A stretch of 64,000 nucleotides of DNA. It comes from Kordiimonas pumila (GTDB lineage Bacteria > Pseudomonadota > Alphaproteobacteria > Sphingomonadales > Kordiimonadaceae). The translations under genes and the position numbers were made by a program. The notes beneath the pieces are model-generated. The model saw nothing but the letters and a program-made list of their open reading frames with translations, had not been told where the DNA came from and searched no databases. Location: the NCBI RefSeq assembly GCF_015240255.1, contig NZ_CP061205.1, positions 1,819,501-1,883,500 on the forward strand, in the 5' to 3' direction. Shown here in pieces: positions 42,948 through 51,755 of the stretch (its first letter is position 1; each line of letters starts with the position of its first letter).

Positions 42948-43601
42948 ATGACAAAAGTTCAGAAGGTCGAAACTGCTCATAAGGCAGGTATTCGGCGTGA
43001 AAACGAAGCAAAAATCCTAGCTGCGGCAGAGAGTGTTTTTGCGGAAAAAGGCTTTAAAGGCGCAAGTGTTGGCCTAATTGCCGAGCGCGCTGGCGTGCCT
43101 AAACCAAATGTCTATTATTATTTCGGTGCTAAAATTGACCTTTACCGCCGTGTTGTTGAAGATGTGTGCTCTATCTGGCTTCGTGCCGCGGACCTTTTTG
43201 ACGAAACAGAAGACCCTAAAACCGCTGTTAAAATGTATGTCAGTTCCAAGATGGATCTAGCACGTATGCGCCCACATGGTTCGCGCCTGTGGGCGATTGA
43301 AATGGCAAGTGGTGCCCCTTTCATTCAGGATTATTTGCGCGATACGGTAAAGCCTTGGCTAGAGAGCCGCGAGGCAGTGCTGAAACGCTGGATCAGTGAA
43401 GGTAAGCTGGCGCCGATTGAGTCCCGCTACCTGTTTTTTATGATTTGGGCTACAACCCAGCACTATGCAGATTTTGAAGCCCAAATTATTGCCATGAATG
43501 ATGGTTCACCGCTGTCTAATGAGCAGTTTGACAAGGCGAAAGAAACAGTGATTAAGCTTGTGGTGGCCAGCTTGAACCTTGAGCCTGACACTGAATCCTA
43601 G
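42948..43601 (+). CDS. rutR: RutR-like TetR-family regulator
   Basis: The protein has 217 residues. The helix-turn-helix reads AESVFAEKGFKGASVGLIAERAGVPKPNVYYYFGAK. The ligand domain contains ASGAPFIQDYL and APIESRYLFFMIWATTQHYADF, very close to the corresponding stretch of E. coli RutR (APIDPQHLIFMIWASTQHYADF as I recall it), which binds uracil and thymine. RutR represses or activates pyrimidine genes through a TTGACCANNTGGTCAA operator. Matching sites occur in this window before deoC, between upp and the ABC importer, and before the Oar-like receptor. The gene ends in a 4-bp convergent overlap with the next one. No rut operon is present in the window. Confidence 0.82.
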   Translation: MTKVQKVETAHKAGIRRENEAKILAAAESVFAEKGFKGASVGLIAERAGVPKPNVYYYFGAKIDLYRRVVEDVCSIWLRAADLFDETEDPKTAVKMYVSSKMDLARMRPHGSRLWAIEMASGAPFIQDYLRDTVKPWLESREAVLKRWISEGKLAPIESRYLFFMIWATTQHYADFEAQIIAMNDGSPLSNEQFDKAKETVIKLVVASLNLEPDTES

Positions 43602-45313
43602 TTTTTGTACCCAGCATCTTGTCTGATAATGCCAAGCAACTCGGCTGCTGCTTTTGCCTGCTCATTTGCTTCTTCTTTTGATGCTGGCTTTTTTAAGGGT
43701 GTTAAGTAGCCTTCATCATAATCAAAATCTACTCTTTGTGTATTCTCTAAAACCGCAAAGCCGTGTGGGTAATCGTAGCTGCAATTGGCAAGAATAATTG
43801 GCTGTTCTTTTGTTTTTGTGGCGGTGTTTTTGCCTTCAATCGTGTTCAGCACAAAGGCTGGTACATCAACATGGCTGCGTACCCTTTTGGGGTTTTGTGA
43901 TCCCGCCCCAACAACAAGAAAGGGTACCATGACCTGCGTATCTGTGAGCGCATTGCCGTGGCCCACGATACCATCCTCATTAAAGGCTTCACCGTGATCT
44001 GCGGTAAGAATAACCAACGTGTTTTCTAGCAGGTTATTCTGCTCCAGATAGGTCATCAAGGTACCGAACTGTGCATCAAATGTCTGGATGGTTTTAAGGT
44101 AAAGTTGATAGTTTTCTGCAGTTGATACGGGCAAGCTGAAATTCAGCATATCTTCGGCTTTTGCGTAAGCCCAGTAAGGGTAATGGCTGCCGTAGAAATA
44201 TGCCAAATGGGCAAAGGGCTGTTTCTGGCTTGTATAAGCGCGCACCTTTTCAATCGTATTTTCAAGAACAAAGCTGTCTGCTTCTGCCCATTTGTCTGCG
44301 GGTGCAAGCGTGCGGGATGTGCTTGCTGGTAATAGGGTGGTTGCCAAGTCATACCAGTTTAGCTCGCTTGCTTCACTGGTGGAGATATTCCACCCTGAAG
44401 CCTGCATTGTATGCAGGAATGTGTGGGCATAGCCCTTGTGCCGGGCTTCACTAAAACCTGTGGGCAGTTGGCCTGTTAGCAGGCTATAAAAGCTAAAATG
44501 CGTGCAATTCGCTACACTGTAATGTTGCAGGTTGAGGCTGCCTCTTTGTGCCCATGCCATTATATTGGGAGCAAGGTTTGGGTCGGCGGCAATATCAGCT
44601 GCGCGCAGGCTGTCCATAACAATTAGTAATAGGTTTTTATTGCCGTTTATTATCTGCGTGGGTGCTGTATCTTTTGGGAGTGAGGTTTGCTGGTGTGTTT
44701 GGTCAGAAAAAGGGTTTTCTGCGCGCTTGCCTAGAATAGGTGTTAAAAGCTTGATCGCCACATGCGGGTGCGGTGCCGCAAAAAACGGCAAGCTTCGCTT
44801 CACTGACATAATTTCAGATGTGCCTGTGAAATAAAACACAGCGTAGCCCGCCTGCGAGATAAAGCCCGCAGCTAAAAGTATGGCGAGAAGCACCCTGCCA
44901 TTGAGGGTGTAGTTCTTTTTGTGCAGAAATTTGTTACCGTACCATGCGGCGAGTAAAAATGCCCCGGCAAGCACCCCAAAGGATTGTAGCGAAATGCCAA
45001 TATTGTTGCCTGCATTTTCCTGCAGCAGCAAGCTGATAACAAACCAGTTTGTGTGCAGGCCTGTATAATATTGCAGCAGCAGTTCAACGGTTAAAAGCAA
45101 GGTAGCAAGGGCAAATATAAACCGCCCCATACCTTCATGAATACGCCGTGCAAGCACACGAATAAGCAGATAACAGCTAATCAGCAATACGCAGTGCCCA
45201 ATGGCAACAATCATGGAGCCATCAAGGACAAATGCATTATGTGCTGCCAGCATCACCATGATAGTAATGAAGCATAGTTCAAACCAGCTGTGCTGACGGT
45301 TTATCGGTTTCAA
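43598..45313 (-). CDS. Membrane-anchored alkaline-phosphatase-fold protein (YejM/sulfatase-like)
   Basis: The protein has 571 residues. About five N-terminal membrane helices (to about 165) are followed by a periplasmic sulfatase/phosphoethanolamine-transferase-like domain. Metal-site motifs are LLLIVMDSLRAADI and ILTADHGEAFNEDGIVGHG. The segment LQHYSVANCTHFSFYSLLTG aligns with the YejM/PbgA nucleophile region (GNATR-like), with NCTH here, so the nucleophile would be Thr or Cys. Function could be phospholipid, lipopolysaccharide or phosphate-ester related. Unlike true sulfatases there is no C-X-P-S-R motif. It is the last gene of a run with an esterase 23 bp upstream. Confidence 0.78.
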   Translation of the reverse strand: MKPINRQHSWFELCFITIMVMLAAHNAFVLDGSMIVAIGHCVLLISCYLLIRVLARRIHEGMGRFIFALATLLLTVELLLQYYTGLHTNWFVISLLLQENAGNNIGISLQSFGVLAGAFLLAAWYGNKFLHKKNYTLNGRVLLAILLAAGFISQAGYAVFYFTGTSEIMSVKRSLPFFAAPHPHVAIKLLTPILGKRAENPFSDQTHQQTSLPKDTAPTQIINGNKNLLLIVMDSLRAADIAADPNLAPNIMAWAQRGSLNLQHYSVANCTHFSFYSLLTGQLPTGFSEARHKGYAHTFLHTMQASGWNISTSEASELNWYDLATTLLPASTSRTLAPADKWAEADSFVLENTIEKVRAYTSQKQPFAHLAYFYGSHYPYWAYAKAEDMLNFSLPVSTAENYQLYLKTIQTFDAQFGTLMTYLEQNNLLENTLVILTADHGEAFNEDGIVGHGNALTDTQVMVPFLVVGAGSQNPKRVRSHVDVPAFVLNTIEGKNTATKTKEQPIILANCSYDYPHGFAVLENTQRVDFDYDEGYLTPLKKPASKEEANEQAKAAAELLGIIRQDAGYKN

Positions 45314-45336
45314 AAATTTTGGCCTCTTTTAGGCGG

Positions 45337-46350
45337 TTATAGGCTTGCCAACTGATTACAAAGAAACTGTGACATTTCATCAATAGCTTCATCCGCTTCT
45401 GGTACTCGCGGGTAAAAATGCCAAACATGCCACATGGCTTCAAATACAGCGAGCTCAACAGGAACGCCGGCTTTTTTTGCTGCTCTGGCAAGCCGGGTAG
45501 AATCTGACATTAAAATTTCCCGTGTGCCAACATGAATAAGGGTAGGCGGTAAGCCCGTGAGGTCAGCAAACAGTGGGCTGATATAGGGGTGTGTCAACGG
45601 ATGCTCGCCGGCATAAAGGGCGGCAGGCTCTATCAAACCCTCCACACTAAGCCACGGGTCAGTATAGTGATTGCATGTCTGATGGCTATCGCCGCTGAAA
45701 GTCATGTCTGTCCAAGGTGAAATAAGCCCGAGTGCAGCAGGCATAGGAATATTTTGGTCGCGGAGTGCCAGCATGGTGGATAAAGCAAGGCCGCCGCCTG
45801 CAGAATCACCGAAAAGGGCAAGGTGTGTGTGGGCTGTACCACTTTCTTGTAAGGCCCTGATAACTGCTACCGCATCGTTTTGTGCGGCGGGAAACGGGTG
45901 TTCTGGTGCTAAACGATAATCAATTGAGATTACTTCAAGGCCGCTCTTATCAGCCATGCTAATGGCAATGCTAGCATTAGCCTCGGCAGAGCCAAGCCAA
46001 TAACTGCCGCCGTGCAGATACAAGAGTTTTTGGGTTTTATTCCTGAGTTTGTTTGGCGTAAAAATACGGCAGGATACACCACCAATTTCTTCTGTTCGAA
46101 ATGTGTGTTCTATACCAAGGTATGAGGCCGCCGCTTTCCAAACTGCCATGATCCCTTGACGAAAGGCCGCCCTAACGGCTTCATCACGAATATCAACACT
46201 GTCTCTTGGGCCCTTTACGTTCTCTAATAGTAGCTTTGTTTCTGCACTGGCCGCAGCCGGTGCAGGTATGATTTTCATATTTAAGGGTGCTGGAGCCAGC
46301 ATTGGCCCCATAACGTCCTTGAAAAAGGCATTAAATCCTGTCTCTGGCAT
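45337..46350 (-). CDS. HSL-family alpha/beta-hydrolase (acetyl esterase-like)
   Basis: The protein has 337 residues with no signal peptide. The oxyanion motif LYLHGGSYWLGS, DYRLAPEHPFPAAQNDA, the nucleophile elbow FGDSAGGGLAL and the catalytic His region EAMWHVWHFYP are hallmarks of the hormone-sensitive lipase family, which hydrolyses short-chain esters. The region between is ordinary. It lies 24 bp downstream of the M19 dipeptidase and 23 bp before the YejM-like gene, probably one transcript. The natural substrate is unknown. Confidence 0.9.
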   Translation of the reverse strand: MPETGFNAFFKDVMGPMLAPAPLNMKIIPAPAAASAETKLLLENVKGPRDSVDIRDEAVRAAFRQGIMAVWKAAASYLGIEHTFRTEEIGGVSCRIFTPNKLRNKTQKLLYLHGGSYWLGSAEANASIAISMADKSGLEVISIDYRLAPEHPFPAAQNDAVAVIRALQESGTAHTHLALFGDSAGGGLALSTMLALRDQNIPMPAALGLISPWTDMTFSGDSHQTCNHYTDPWLSVEGLIEPAALYAGEHPLTHPYISPLFADLTGLPPTLIHVGTREILMSDSTRLARAAKKAGVPVELAVFEAMWHVWHFYPRVPEADEAIDEMSQFLCNQLASL

Positions 46351-46374
46351 AATCCCTCCGTTTACCCTAAGCTA

Positions 46375-47577
46375 TTAATGGCCTTCGGCATATGCTTCTA
46401 CGGCTTGCCAAACCCGAAACAGATTCCCTGACATGATCTTTTCGATATCAGCTTTACTGTAACCACGCTTTAAAAGGCCTGCGATCAGGTTAGTGTATGA
46501 TGATACATCTTTCAGGCCTGTAGGCAGGCTATCACCAACACCGTCATAATCAGAACCAATGCCCACATGGTCAACACTGGTAAGACTTACGACATGATCA
46601 ATATGATCCAGTACATCTTCAATATCAGCATAAGGGTAGGGGTGGCTTAGCTTATATTCTTCTTCGAAGGCTTCTAATGTTTCTTCATTTTCTTCAGCGC
46701 CGCTTTCAGCAAGGTATGCTTTATAAGCGTCTGACTGGATAGAGCCATATTTGTTTGCTTCTTCAGTCAGGAAAGAGGAACCATAATTGATCATGATAAT
46801 GCCGTCATGCTCAGCAAGCTTTTTGATCATTTCATCGCTCATGTTTCTTTCGAAACCGGGTGTGAATTTGCGAGCTGAAGAGTGTGTCGCCAGTACGGGC
46901 GTAGCTGATACTTCTATTACGTCATAGAAGGCATCATCAGAAATATGGCTCACATCAACCATAATGCCAAGCTCATTCATATGTTGCACAACAGTTTTAC
47001 CAAAGTCAGAAAGACCATTCCACTGGTGGTGCGGGTCATATGAGCTATCTGATATTTCATTGGATTTTGCATGTGCGAGCGTGATGTAGCGAATGCCGCG
47101 TTCAAAAAAGTAATCCAGATTGGCAAGGTCACCAGAGATAGGGGAGCCATTTTCCATACCAAGCGGCAGTGCAATTTTGCCCTCTGCAACCGCAGCCTTG
47201 GTTTCGGCAACAGTGCGGACAATGATAAATTTATCAGGTGCTTCTGCTACCATACGCTCAACAATGTCAATCATCGCATCAGCGTTTTGTTTTGCCTTTG
47301 GCGTGCCGTCATATTCAGCAGGTGTATAAATTGACATGAAGGGAGCATCAAGGCCGCCAGCAACAGCACGGGGGTAATCAAAGTTGCCTGTTTCAGTGCT
47401 TCTACTTGTGTCTTCCCATTTGTCTTTCATGCGGTAAGGCACATCAATATGGGTATCGGCAATAATAATGGAATGCGCAATTTTATCAGCGTCAGCCTGA
47501 TAGTCATGCTGCGGCGCGTCAGGTGTTTCACTACATGCTGCAGCTAGAATTGATAGGCTTACGATTAGTTTTTTCAC
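46375..47577 (-). CDS. Membrane dipeptidase, peptidase family M19 (lipoprotein)
   Basis: The protein has 400 residues. The start MKKLIVSLSILAAACSETPD is a lipoprotein signal with Cys at about 15, so it should be a lipid-anchored periplasmic protein. The zinc-dipeptidase pattern is visible: DTHIDVPYRMKD, PLGMENGSPISGD with the bridging Glu, LTLAHAKSNEISD, VDVSHISDDAFYDVI, ATHSSARKF and GIGSDYDGVGD. M19 enzymes cleave dipeptides, including D-amino-acid forms. First gene of a run with two hydrolases downstream. A perfect palindrome ATATGTTT-A-AAACATAT lies 21-37 bp upstream of the start. Confidence 0.93.
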   Translation of the reverse strand: MKKLIVSLSILAAACSETPDAPQHDYQADADKIAHSIIIADTHIDVPYRMKDKWEDTSRSTETGNFDYPRAVAGGLDAPFMSIYTPAEYDGTPKAKQNADAMIDIVERMVAEAPDKFIIVRTVAETKAAVAEGKIALPLGMENGSPISGDLANLDYFFERGIRYITLAHAKSNEISDSSYDPHHQWNGLSDFGKTVVQHMNELGIMVDVSHISDDAFYDVIEVSATPVLATHSSARKFTPGFERNMSDEMIKKLAEHDGIIMINYGSSFLTEEANKYGSIQSDAYKAYLAESGAEENEETLEAFEEEYKLSHPYPYADIEDVLDHIDHVVSLTSVDHVGIGSDYDGVGDSLPTGLKDVSSYTNLIAGLLKRGYSKADIEKIMSGNLFRVWQAVEAYAEGH

Positions 47578-47597
47578 AGAATATCCCCCTGCTATAA

Positions 47598-47614
47598 ATA
47601 TGTTTAAAACATAT
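47598..47614. promoter_or_regulatory. 17-bp palindrome before the dipeptidase gene
   Basis: ATATGTTT and AAACATAT flank a single A in the 79-bp gap between feoB and the dipeptidase gene. The position close to the start codon fits an operator. A weak AT-rich hairpin of the feoB transcript is the alternative. Confidence 0.4.
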
Positions 47615-47656
47615 CTAGCGCATTAGTCTGACAGGGGCAAATACTGTAGTCGCTTT

Positions 47657-49495
47657 TTAAAGCAGAGCGCTCGCTGTTTGGTAGGTGATAAAACATGCAA
47701 TATAAGCGATGCCAAAAAGGTAAGCGACCATAAATAGGGGCCACTTCCAGCCACCTGTTTCCCGCCTTGCAACGGCTATGGTTGAAAGGCACTGCGGCGC
47801 AAAGACAAACCACACCAAAAATGAAAGGGCAGTAGGAAGGGACCATGCATTATTCAGCACAGTGACAAGGCCAACCTCCAGCATTTCATCGCTGCCTGAT
47901 AGAGAATAAACCGTACCGAGTGCTGCAATTGCGACCTCACGTGCTGCCATGCCGGGGACAAGAGCGGCGGAGATTTCCCAGTTAAAGCCAATTGGTGCAA
48001 AAATATTTTGTAGCCAGCCGCCAATGATACCTACAAAACTGTAGGCTACAGCTGGTTTGTCTGCGCCCTCTGGTGCAACCGGGTATATCGCTAAAATCCA
48101 TAAAACAATGGTGGATACAAGAATGATGCTGCCTGCTCTTTTCAGAAACAGTCTTGCGCGTTCAAAGAGACCAATAAGGACAAACCGCAGATTGGGCGTT
48201 TGGTACTTTGGCAGCTCGAGCATAAAGGTGTCGGCCGTACCTTTAACAACAAATCGCTTAAGAAGGGCTGCAGCAATTAGGGCGGCAACTATTCCGGCAA
48301 GATACAGACTAAAAAGCACAAGGCCTTGCAACCCAATACCTATTCCAACCGTTTTGTCGGGTATGAAGGCTGCAATAATAACTGTATAAACAGGTAGCCT
48401 TGCAGAGCAGGTCATGAGAGGCGCAATAAGTATTGTGGTTAACCGGTCTTTTTCGTTTGAAATGGACCGCGCGGCCATAATGCCGGGAATAGCACAGGCA
48501 AAGCTTGAAAGCAGGGGGATAAAGGCCCGGCCATTTAGACCAACGGCAGACATTAATTTATCCATCAGGAAGGCGGCACGAGCCATATAGCCCGTTGATT
48601 CCAATATTAGAATAAAGAAAAATAAAATTAAAATTTGCGGCAAAAACACAACCACAGCACCAACGCCTGAAAGTATACCATCGTTCAAAACACTTAACAG
48701 GAAACCATCAGGAAGGGTGTTTGCAAAATATTCCTGCAAGCCGCCAATGCCGGCTTCAATCATGTCCATTGGGGTTTCTGCCCAAGCAAAAACTGCCTGA
48801 AACATCGTAAACAGTAAGGTAAAAAGAATGATAAGCCCAATCACTGGGTGCAGCAGTATTTTGTCAAGAATACGGGTGGTTTTGTGGCCTATACCTTCAC
48901 TGAGTGTCACGTCAGCTGCTATCTTTCGGGCCGCTTTTTGTCTTTGTTTCAGGCTGTCACCGTAGTCGGCACATGATGGTGCTCCAACATTAATAACATG
49001 TAGAAGCTGTTCTGTTAGCTCGGGTAAACCTTTTTTGCGAACTGCCACGGTTTCAATGACGGGTATGCCCAATTTTTCCGAAAGCAGCTTGCTATCAATA
49101 GCAATGCGTTCGCGGGTTGCCATATCAATCATGTTGAGGGCAATGACAATTGGTAAACCCAGACCGCGTAATTCCAGAACAAAACGAAGGTGTTGTGCCA
49201 GATTAGTTGCATCAACAACACATAAAATGGCATCAGGTTTACGCTCAATAGAATGTGTGCCAGCAAGTACTTGTTGGGTTACGGCTTCATCTGGACTGCG
49301 CGGCGTTAAGCTGTAGGTCCCCGGTAAATCAATAAGTTCAATTTCAGCGTGGTGCAGAACCTTACCCGTCCGGCGTTCAACTGTTGCGCCAGGATAGTTG
49401 GCAACTTTTTGACGCAAGCCGGTGAGGGCATTAAATAATGCAGATTTACCGCAGTTCGGGTTCCCGACTACGGCGACCAAATGGGGTGAACTCAT
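47657..49495 (-). CDS. feoB: Ferrous iron transporter FeoB
   Basis: The protein has 612 residues, shorter than the 773-residue E. coli form because of a smaller C-terminal part. The N-terminal GTPase has GNPNCGKSALFNALTG (G1), DLPGTYSLTPRSPDE (G3 and switch) and ALNMIDMA (G4). The membrane domain has two Gate motifs (FACAIPGIMAARS and VPGMAAREVAIAAL), with PLMTCSARLPVY in between. It imports Fe(II) into the cytoplasm. The start overlaps feoA by 4 bp. No feoC is present. With Dps nearby, iron uptake and storage genes sit within 4 kb. Confidence 0.95.
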   Translation of the reverse strand: MSSPHLVAVVGNPNCGKSALFNALTGLRQKVANYPGATVERRTGKVLHHAEIELIDLPGTYSLTPRSPDEAVTQQVLAGTHSIERKPDAILCVVDATNLAQHLRFVLELRGLGLPIVIALNMIDMATRERIAIDSKLLSEKLGIPVIETVAVRKKGLPELTEQLLHVINVGAPSCADYGDSLKQRQKAARKIAADVTLSEGIGHKTTRILDKILLHPVIGLIILFTLLFTMFQAVFAWAETPMDMIEAGIGGLQEYFANTLPDGFLLSVLNDGILSGVGAVVVFLPQILILFFFILILESTGYMARAAFLMDKLMSAVGLNGRAFIPLLSSFACAIPGIMAARSISNEKDRLTTILIAPLMTCSARLPVYTVIIAAFIPDKTVGIGIGLQGLVLFSLYLAGIVAALIAAALLKRFVVKGTADTFMLELPKYQTPNLRFVLIGLFERARLFLKRAGSIILVSTIVLWILAIYPVAPEGADKPAVAYSFVGIIGGWLQNIFAPIGFNWEISAALVPGMAAREVAIAALGTVYSLSGSDEMLEVGLVTVLNNAWSLPTALSFLVWFVFAPQCLSTIAVARRETGGWKWPLFMVAYLFGIAYIACFITYQTASALL

Positions 49496-49761
49496 ATAAC
49501 CTGAACCTTGATAAGGTTTGCTTCACTGCGCCTTAAAGCAACAGTCATGGCACCAATACGCACCGCAATAGGGTCTTTACCAAAAGGGCTTTGGTGCAAT
49601 AATTCTACATCTAGTCCTTCAGAGAAGCCAATTTCCCGTAAACGGTCAATACGATCGCTGGTTTCCAAATCATGTTGGTCTCCAGAAAGTTCGGTTACTT
49701 TACCTCGGCTACCAATTAACAGGGCGCCTAAAGGTATGACTACATTACTCAGGTGGTTCAT
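49492..49761 (-). CDS. feoA: FeoA, SH3-like partner of FeoB
   Basis: The protein has 89 residues with one FeoA domain: a beta-rich N-terminus, then DRIDRLREIGFSEGLDVELLHQSPFGKDPIAVRIGAMTVALRRSEANLIKV, the usual conserved block. Residues before it (VIPLGALLIGSRGKVTEL) complete the SH3-like barrel. It overlaps the feoB start by 4 bp and is the first gene of the pair. The 130-bp region upstream shows no palindrome that I can assign to Fur or Irr. Confidence 0.9.
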   Translation of the reverse strand: MNHLSNVVIPLGALLIGSRGKVTELSGDQHDLETSDRIDRLREIGFSEGLDVELLHQSPFGKDPIAVRIGAMTVALRRSEANLIKVQVI

Positions 49762-49891
49762 TGAAGGCTCTTGTTTGCAAATGCTTCTTAATATTGTTTT
49801 GGTAATACCATGTAAAATTCACTGTAGCAAGCGGTAAGAAGGTTCAGTAATCTAAACGCTATCTGTATTTAACAAAAGGATATGGCCTGTT

Positions 49892-51172
49892 ATGGGGATA
49901 GAATACCCAGAAAGCTGGTATGCGGCATCATGTCACGCGGGAGCGCCGCTTGAGGCGCTACAAAGCCATGAGGCAGATGCAGATGTATGCGTTATAGGCG
50001 GCGGATATACTGGTTTGTCGGCTGCTTTGGCTTTAGCAGAAAAAGGCCGGAAGGTTGTTTTGCTTGAAGCGGTCCGCATCGGCTGGGGGGCGTCTGGTCG
50101 CAATGGTGGACAGTTAATACGAGGGTTTGTGGGCCAAGAGAGAATGGCCAGACATCTCGGCGAATCTTATAAGCAAGAAGTGGCAGATTTAACGTGGGCA
50201 GGGCACGATATTGTGCGCGAACGCATTTCTAAATACAGAATTAACTGCGAACTTCACAATGGGTGGCTGGAAGTTGCCCCAACAAAATATCAAGCAAAAG
50301 GTCTGGTCGCTTTATATGAAAAATTGCTTAAAAGTGAGCCAAATAAGGAATGGCAGCTTTACGAAAAGCAAGAGCTTCGTGATCTTATTGCAACGGATAT
50401 CTATGAGGTGGGGCTATTAAGTAAGGCTGATGCACATTTACACCCTTTAAAGCTGTGTCTGGGAATGCGCGACGCATGTTTGGGCGCGGGGGTCAGTATT
50501 TATGAAAATAGCAAGGTTATGCGCATTGTGCAGGGGGCTAAGAACTGTGAGGTCTTAACGGATACAGGTAAAGTGTCGGCAAAACATGTAGTGCTGGCCG
50601 CTAATGCGCACCATCAGCTTCTGAAGTCAAGGCTATCTGGCTATGCGTATCCTGCGGGTAGTTATATTATTGCTACAGAGCGCCTTCCGGAAGCTATTCT
50701 CAATGAAATTAATCCGCATGGGCATGCTATATGCGACACAAAAAAAGTATGTGATTATTTTCGTACTACAGAAGATGGTCGGGTGCTTTTTGGTGGGCGG
50801 GTGAATTATTCTGGAAATCGGCCTAAATCAATACAAGCGGCTTTATTGCCGAGAATGCTTAAAGTTTGGCCTCAACTGGATGGGGTGCCAATCACCCATG
50901 AGTGGGGGGGTAAACTCGCGGTCCCTGTAACTGAAGTGCCAATTGTTGGGCAAATATCGGACCGGATTTATTATTCTTTTGGGTACACAGGGCACGGCGT
51001 TAATACTGGTAACCTGCTTGGTGTTGTTCTTGCTGAAGCAATTACAGGCAGTACAAAAAGGTTTGATATGTTTGTTTCTGTGCCAAAATGGCGTCTGCCA
51101 TTTGGGCGCTGCATAGGGCAGCAAATGGTTGCTGCTGCAATATTCTACTATAAAATAACCGACAAAATATAA
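49892..51172 (+). CDS. FAD-dependent amine oxidoreductase (PuuB/OrdL-like)
   Basis: The protein has 426 residues. The dinucleotide-binding start VCVIGGGYTGLSAALALAEKG and the ATG-motif ASGRNGGQLIRGF are characteristic of the DAO-fold group containing gamma-glutamylputrescine oxidase (PuuB). The C-terminal part has FGGRVNYSG, HEWGGKLAVPVTEVPIVGQ and the FAD-closing SFGYTGHGVNTGNLLG. It probably oxidises a secondary amine such as gamma-glutamylputrescine, producing hydrogen peroxide. No other puu gene is near, so substrate assignment is uncertain. A terminator follows directly, and the peroxide-protective Dps gene is convergent. Confidence 0.87.
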   Translation: MGIEYPESWYAASCHAGAPLEALQSHEADADVCVIGGGYTGLSAALALAEKGRKVVLLEAVRIGWGASGRNGGQLIRGFVGQERMARHLGESYKQEVADLTWAGHDIVRERISKYRINCELHNGWLEVAPTKYQAKGLVALYEKLLKSEPNKEWQLYEKQELRDLIATDIYEVGLLSKADAHLHPLKLCLGMRDACLGAGVSIYENSKVMRIVQGAKNCEVLTDTGKVSAKHVVLAANAHHQLLKSRLSGYAYPAGSYIIATERLPEAILNEINPHGHAICDTKKVCDYFRTTEDGRVLFGGRVNYSGNRPKSIQAALLPRMLKVWPQLDGVPITHEWGGKLAVPVTEVPIVGQISDRIYYSFGYTGHGVNTGNLLGVVLAEAITGSTKRFDMFVSVPKWRLPFGRCIGQQMVAAAIFYYKITDKI

Positions 51173-51199
51173 AGGCCAGATATTACTTGCCTGGCCTTT
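51171..51199. terminator. Bidirectional terminator between the oxidoreductase and dps
   Basis: The arms AAAGGCCAG (51171-51179) and CTGGCCTTT (51191-51199) pair perfectly around an 11-nt loop. A and T runs border both sides, and the genes are convergent. The left arm overlaps the oxidoreductase stop codon region. Confidence 0.75.
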
Positions 51200-51214
51200 A
51201 TGTATGATTGGGTA

Positions 51215-51658
51215 TTATGCGATCATTGCTTTTAACATCCACTGTGCTTTTTCGTGGATTGCAAGCCTCCCTGTGAGCAGGTCTGCGGTTACATCATCGC
51301 CTGCATCTGCCGCTTTATTGATAATGGGGCGCATACGCTCTGCAACTATCTCGTGGCCTTTTACGAGAGCCTTGAGCATGTTTTCTGCGCTTGCATCTTC
51401 ATCGCCGTCTTCAATAGTGCCAAGGGCCGCATAAGCTTTATAGCTACCAGGTGCTTTTGAGCCAAGGGCACGGATACGTTCGGCAATGTCATCTACGGCA
51501 ACAGCCAGATCTGTATATTGCAACTCTGTCAGTGTGTGCACACTGTGAAACATCGGGCCTGTAACATTCCAGTGTACATTCTGCGTTAAAACATACAGTT
51601 GAGCAGTTTCTGCAAGTAAAGGTTTCAAGGCGTCAGCGATGGGGTTATTTGTGCTCAT
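51215..51658 (-). CDS. dps: Dps-family ferritin-like protein
   Basis: The protein has 147 residues. Dps cages oxidise and store iron using peroxide and protect DNA. The intersubunit ferroxidase residues are visible in LTQNVHWNVTGPMFHSVHTL (two His) and in LAVAVDDIAERIRALG (Asp and Glu). The C-terminal helix has RLAIHEKAQWMLKAMI. The N-terminus is short and not Lys-rich, so DNA binding may be weak. An inverted repeat TAATCGAT/ATCGATTA (51737-51755) lies 79 bp upstream. Confidence 0.9.
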   Translation of the reverse strand: MSTNNPIADALKPLLAETAQLYVLTQNVHWNVTGPMFHSVHTLTELQYTDLAVAVDDIAERIRALGSKAPGSYKAYAALGTIEDGDEDASAENMLKALVKGHEIVAERMRPIINKAADAGDDVTADLLTGRLAIHEKAQWMLKAMIA

Positions 51659-51736
51659 TGGTTTATCCTCTTGTTTGTCTCTATAGCCAATATAAGAGTT
51701 TTTATAAATTAATCCAATGACAGTTTTTTGTTATTT

Positions 51737-51755
51737 TAATCGATAAAATCGATTA
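51737..51755. repeat. Inverted repeat between sdpI and dps
   Basis: The 8-bp arms TAATCGAT (51737-51744) and ATCGATTA (51748-51755) are separated by AAA. The right arm includes the sdpI stop codon. It could be an operator for dps. No U-tract follows on the minus strand, so a terminator role is less likely. Confidence 0.4.
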
